NCBI GenBank assembly: GCA_034189195.1
Contig: JAXHVI010000150.1
Coordinates: 1-30,037 of the forward strand
Direction of reading: 5' to 3'
Length of the DNA: 30,037 nt
Source: Desulfosudis sp034189195
GTDB taxonomy: Bacteria > Desulfobacterota > Desulfobacteria > Desulfobacterales > Desulfosudaceae
The notes below the pieces were generated by a model. It worked only from the letters and a program-made list of their open reading frames with translations. It did not search any database and had not been told where the DNA came from. Position numbers and translations under genes: made by a program. Position 1 is the first letter of the stretch. Every line of letters starts with the position of its first letter. Of this stretch, positions 28,564-30,037 are shown piece after piece.

Positions 28564-30037
28564 ATGAAAAGCGATTCAATGAAAGAGGGACTGGCGCGGG
28601 CGCCCCACCGCTCTCTGCTCAAGTCCATCGGTTATACGGATGAGGAAATCGGACGGCCCATTATCGGCATCGTCAATTCGGCCAACGAGATCGTACCCGG
28701 CCACGCGGACTTGAACAAAATCGCCCGGGCCGTCAAAGACGGGGTCTACATGGCCGGGGGCACGCCGGTGGAATTTTCCACCATCGGCGTGTGCGACGGC
28801 ATCGCCATGAACCATATCGGCATGAAATACTCTCTGGGCAGCCGGGAGCTGATCGCCGACTCCGTGGAGATCATGGCCACGGCCCACGCCTTTGACGCAC
28901 TGGTGATGATTCCCAACTGCGACAAGATCGTTCCGGGCATGCTCATGGCCGCGGCCCGGCTCAACCTGCCCACCATCTTCATCAGCGGCGGCCCCATGCT
29001 GGCGGGCCGGTATCCCGGCAAACCCGAAAAAAAGGTGGACCTGATCACCGTGTTCGAAGCCGTGGGCGGCGTCAAGTCCGGCAGAATGACCCCTGAAGAG
29101 CTGGCCGTCATTGAGGACGCGGCCTGCCCCACCTGCGGCTCCTGTTCCGGCATGTTCACGGCCAACTCCATGAACTGCCTGACAGAGGCCATCGGCATGG
29201 GCCTGCCGGGCAACGGCACGGTGCCGGCGGTGATGTCCGAACGGGTGCGCATGGCCAAACAGGCCGGCATGCGGATTCTCGACCTTCTCAAAAACGGCGT
29301 CACCCCGGACAAAATCATGACGGCAAAAGCGTTCCGCAACGCTCTGGCCGTGGACATGGCACTGGGGTGCTCCACCAACACCGTGCTGCACCTTCCCGCC
29401 ATTGCCCACGAGGCCGGGGTCTCCATCAGCCTGGATCTGATCAATGAAATCAGCGGCATCGCCCCTCACCTCTGCTCCCTGAGCCCGGCGGGGCCCAACC
29501 ATATTGAAGACCTGAACATGGCCGGCGGTATTCAGGCGGTTCTAAAGGAGCTTGCCCGGAAAAGCGGGCTGATTGATCCCGACTGCCTGACCGTCACCGG
29601 CAGAACCGTGGGGGAAAACATTACATCGGCCAGGGACGCGGACGGCCAGGTGATCCGCACCCTGGAGAACCCCCACCATGCCCAGGGCGGCCTGGCCGTT
29701 CTTTTCGGCAACATTGCGCCGGACGGCTGCGTGGTCAAGCAGTCTGCGGTGGTCGATAAGATGCTGGTCCACGAAGGCCCTGCCCGGGTGTTTGACTCCG
29801 AGGAGGATGCCACCACCGCCATCATGGACGGCAGAATCAAAGAGGGAGACGTGCTGGTCATCCGTTACGAGGGCCCCAAGGGCGGTCCGGGCATGCGGGA
29901 GATGCTCACCCCCACCTCGGCCCTGGCCGGCATGGGGCTGGACAGCACCGTGGCCCTGATCACCGACGGCCGGTTTTCCGGCGGCAGCCGGGGCGCGGCC
30001 ATCGGTCATGTGTCGCCCGAGGCCATGGAGGGCGGCC
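28564..30037 (+). CDS. ilvD: Dihydroxy-acid dehydratase, N-terminal 491 residues (cut by window edge)
   Basis: IlvD is an Fe-S enzyme that dehydrates 2,3-dihydroxy-isovalerate and -methylvalerate to the 2-keto acids for valine and isoleucine (and leucine via keto-isovalerate). The frame is open from ATG 28564 to the end of the window; about 60-65 residues of a usual ~555 are missing. Diagnostic stretches are GIVNSANEIVPGH, IGVCDGIAMNHIGM, IPNCDKIVPGMLMA, CPTCGSCSGMFTANSMNCLTE (cluster cysteines), LGCSTNTVLH, YEGPKGGPGM and DGRFSGGSRGAAIGHVSPEA. The start is fixed by AAAGGAGAGG 5 nt upstream. Expression is predicted to be controlled by the leader peptide attenuator in front. Confidence 0.97.
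   Translation, partial: MKSDSMKEGLARAPHRSLLKSIGYTDEEIGRPIIGIVNSANEIVPGHADLNKIARAVKDGVYMAGGTPVEFSTIGVCDGIAMNHIGMKYSLGSRELIADSVEIMATAHAFDALVMIPNCDKIVPGMLMAAARLNLPTIFISGGPMLAGRYPGKPEKKVDLITVFEAVGGVKSGRMTPEELAVIEDAACPTCGSCSGMFTANSMNCLTEAIGMGLPGNGTVPAVMSERVRMAKQAGMRILDLLKNGVTPDKIMTAKAFRNALAVDMALGCSTNTVLHLPAIAHEAGVSISLDLINEISGIAPHLCSLSPAGPNHIEDLNMAGGIQAVLKELARKSGLIDPDCLTVTGRTVGENITSARDADGQVIRTLENPHHAQGGLAVLFGNIAPDGCVVKQSAVVDKMLVHEGPARVFDSEEDATTAIMDGRIKEGDVLVIRYEGPKGGPGMREMLTPTSALAGMGLDSTVALITDGRFSGGSRGAAIGHVSPEAMEGG

Overview
The window looks like a chromosomal stretch of a strictly anaerobic, moderately GC-rich Desulfobacterota bacterium, of the Desulfococcus/Desulfosudis sulfate-reducer type. This is inferred from gene content and style: head-to-head olefin genes (oleC, oleD), a five-gene ECF nickel/cobalt importer with periplasmic helper proteins, GAF/HD-GYP signalling, a glycine-run plus CFI C-terminus, and many small Cys-rich or lipoprotein genes of unknown role. 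Species cannot be fixed from the sequence alone. No phage, IS transposase, CRISPR array or rRNA is visible. Most of the window is housekeeping DNA transcribed leftward.

Layout. 1-1.5 kb: end of oleC, coupled by an ATGA overlap to oleD, then a terminator. 1.6-3.6 kb: divergent LysM membrane protein (-) and M29 aminopeptidase (+). 3.8-6.1 kb: a decayed gingipain-like gene remnant abutting manA (type I phosphomannose isomerase). 6.2-9.2 kb: a two-lipoprotein unit, a SUMF1-fold protein followed by a HEAT/triple-SH3b protein. 9.4-9.6 kb: cold-shock protein with a structured leader. 9.8-13.4 kb: nikK-nikM-nikL-nikQ-nikO, preceded by a leader ending in an intrinsic terminator. 13.6-16.2 kb: an N-acetyltransferase-like left-handed beta-helix protein coupled to glmM. 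16.3-18.1 kb: GAF/HD-GYP protein. 18.1-19.8 kb: two uncharacterised proteins and tRNA-Pro(CGG). 19.8-20.0 kb: a MITE-like palindromic element. 20.1-24.4 kb: tRNA-Gly, tRNA-Cys, cysQ, manC, tadA, purA in one direction. 24.5-26.6 kb: argC and folD. 26.6-27.0 kb: non-coding DNA with an argC promoter/palindrome and a second dispersed-type repeat. 27.1-28.3 kb: RlmL-like THUMP methyltransferase. 28.3-30.0 kb: leader peptide, attenuator and the start of ilvD.

Functional links. manA and manC feed mannose-6-P to GDP-mannose. glmM and its coupled partner form the amino-sugar branch. argC, ilvD, folD, purA and cysQ are biosynthetic or sulfur/nucleotide housekeeping. The nickel importer probably supplies Ni-enzymes such as hydrogenase or CO dehydrogenase.

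The two most interesting signals are RNA-level. Upstream of ilvD lies a complete ribosome-mediated attenuator: a sigma70-type promoter, a 31-residue leader peptide with 13 Val/Ile/Leu, and mutually exclusive hairpins ending in a terminator with nine T. Upstream of nikK a strong terminator sits so close to the start codon that the operon must be expressed by reading through it, suggesting a metal-responsive attenuator or riboswitch that I cannot match to a known class.
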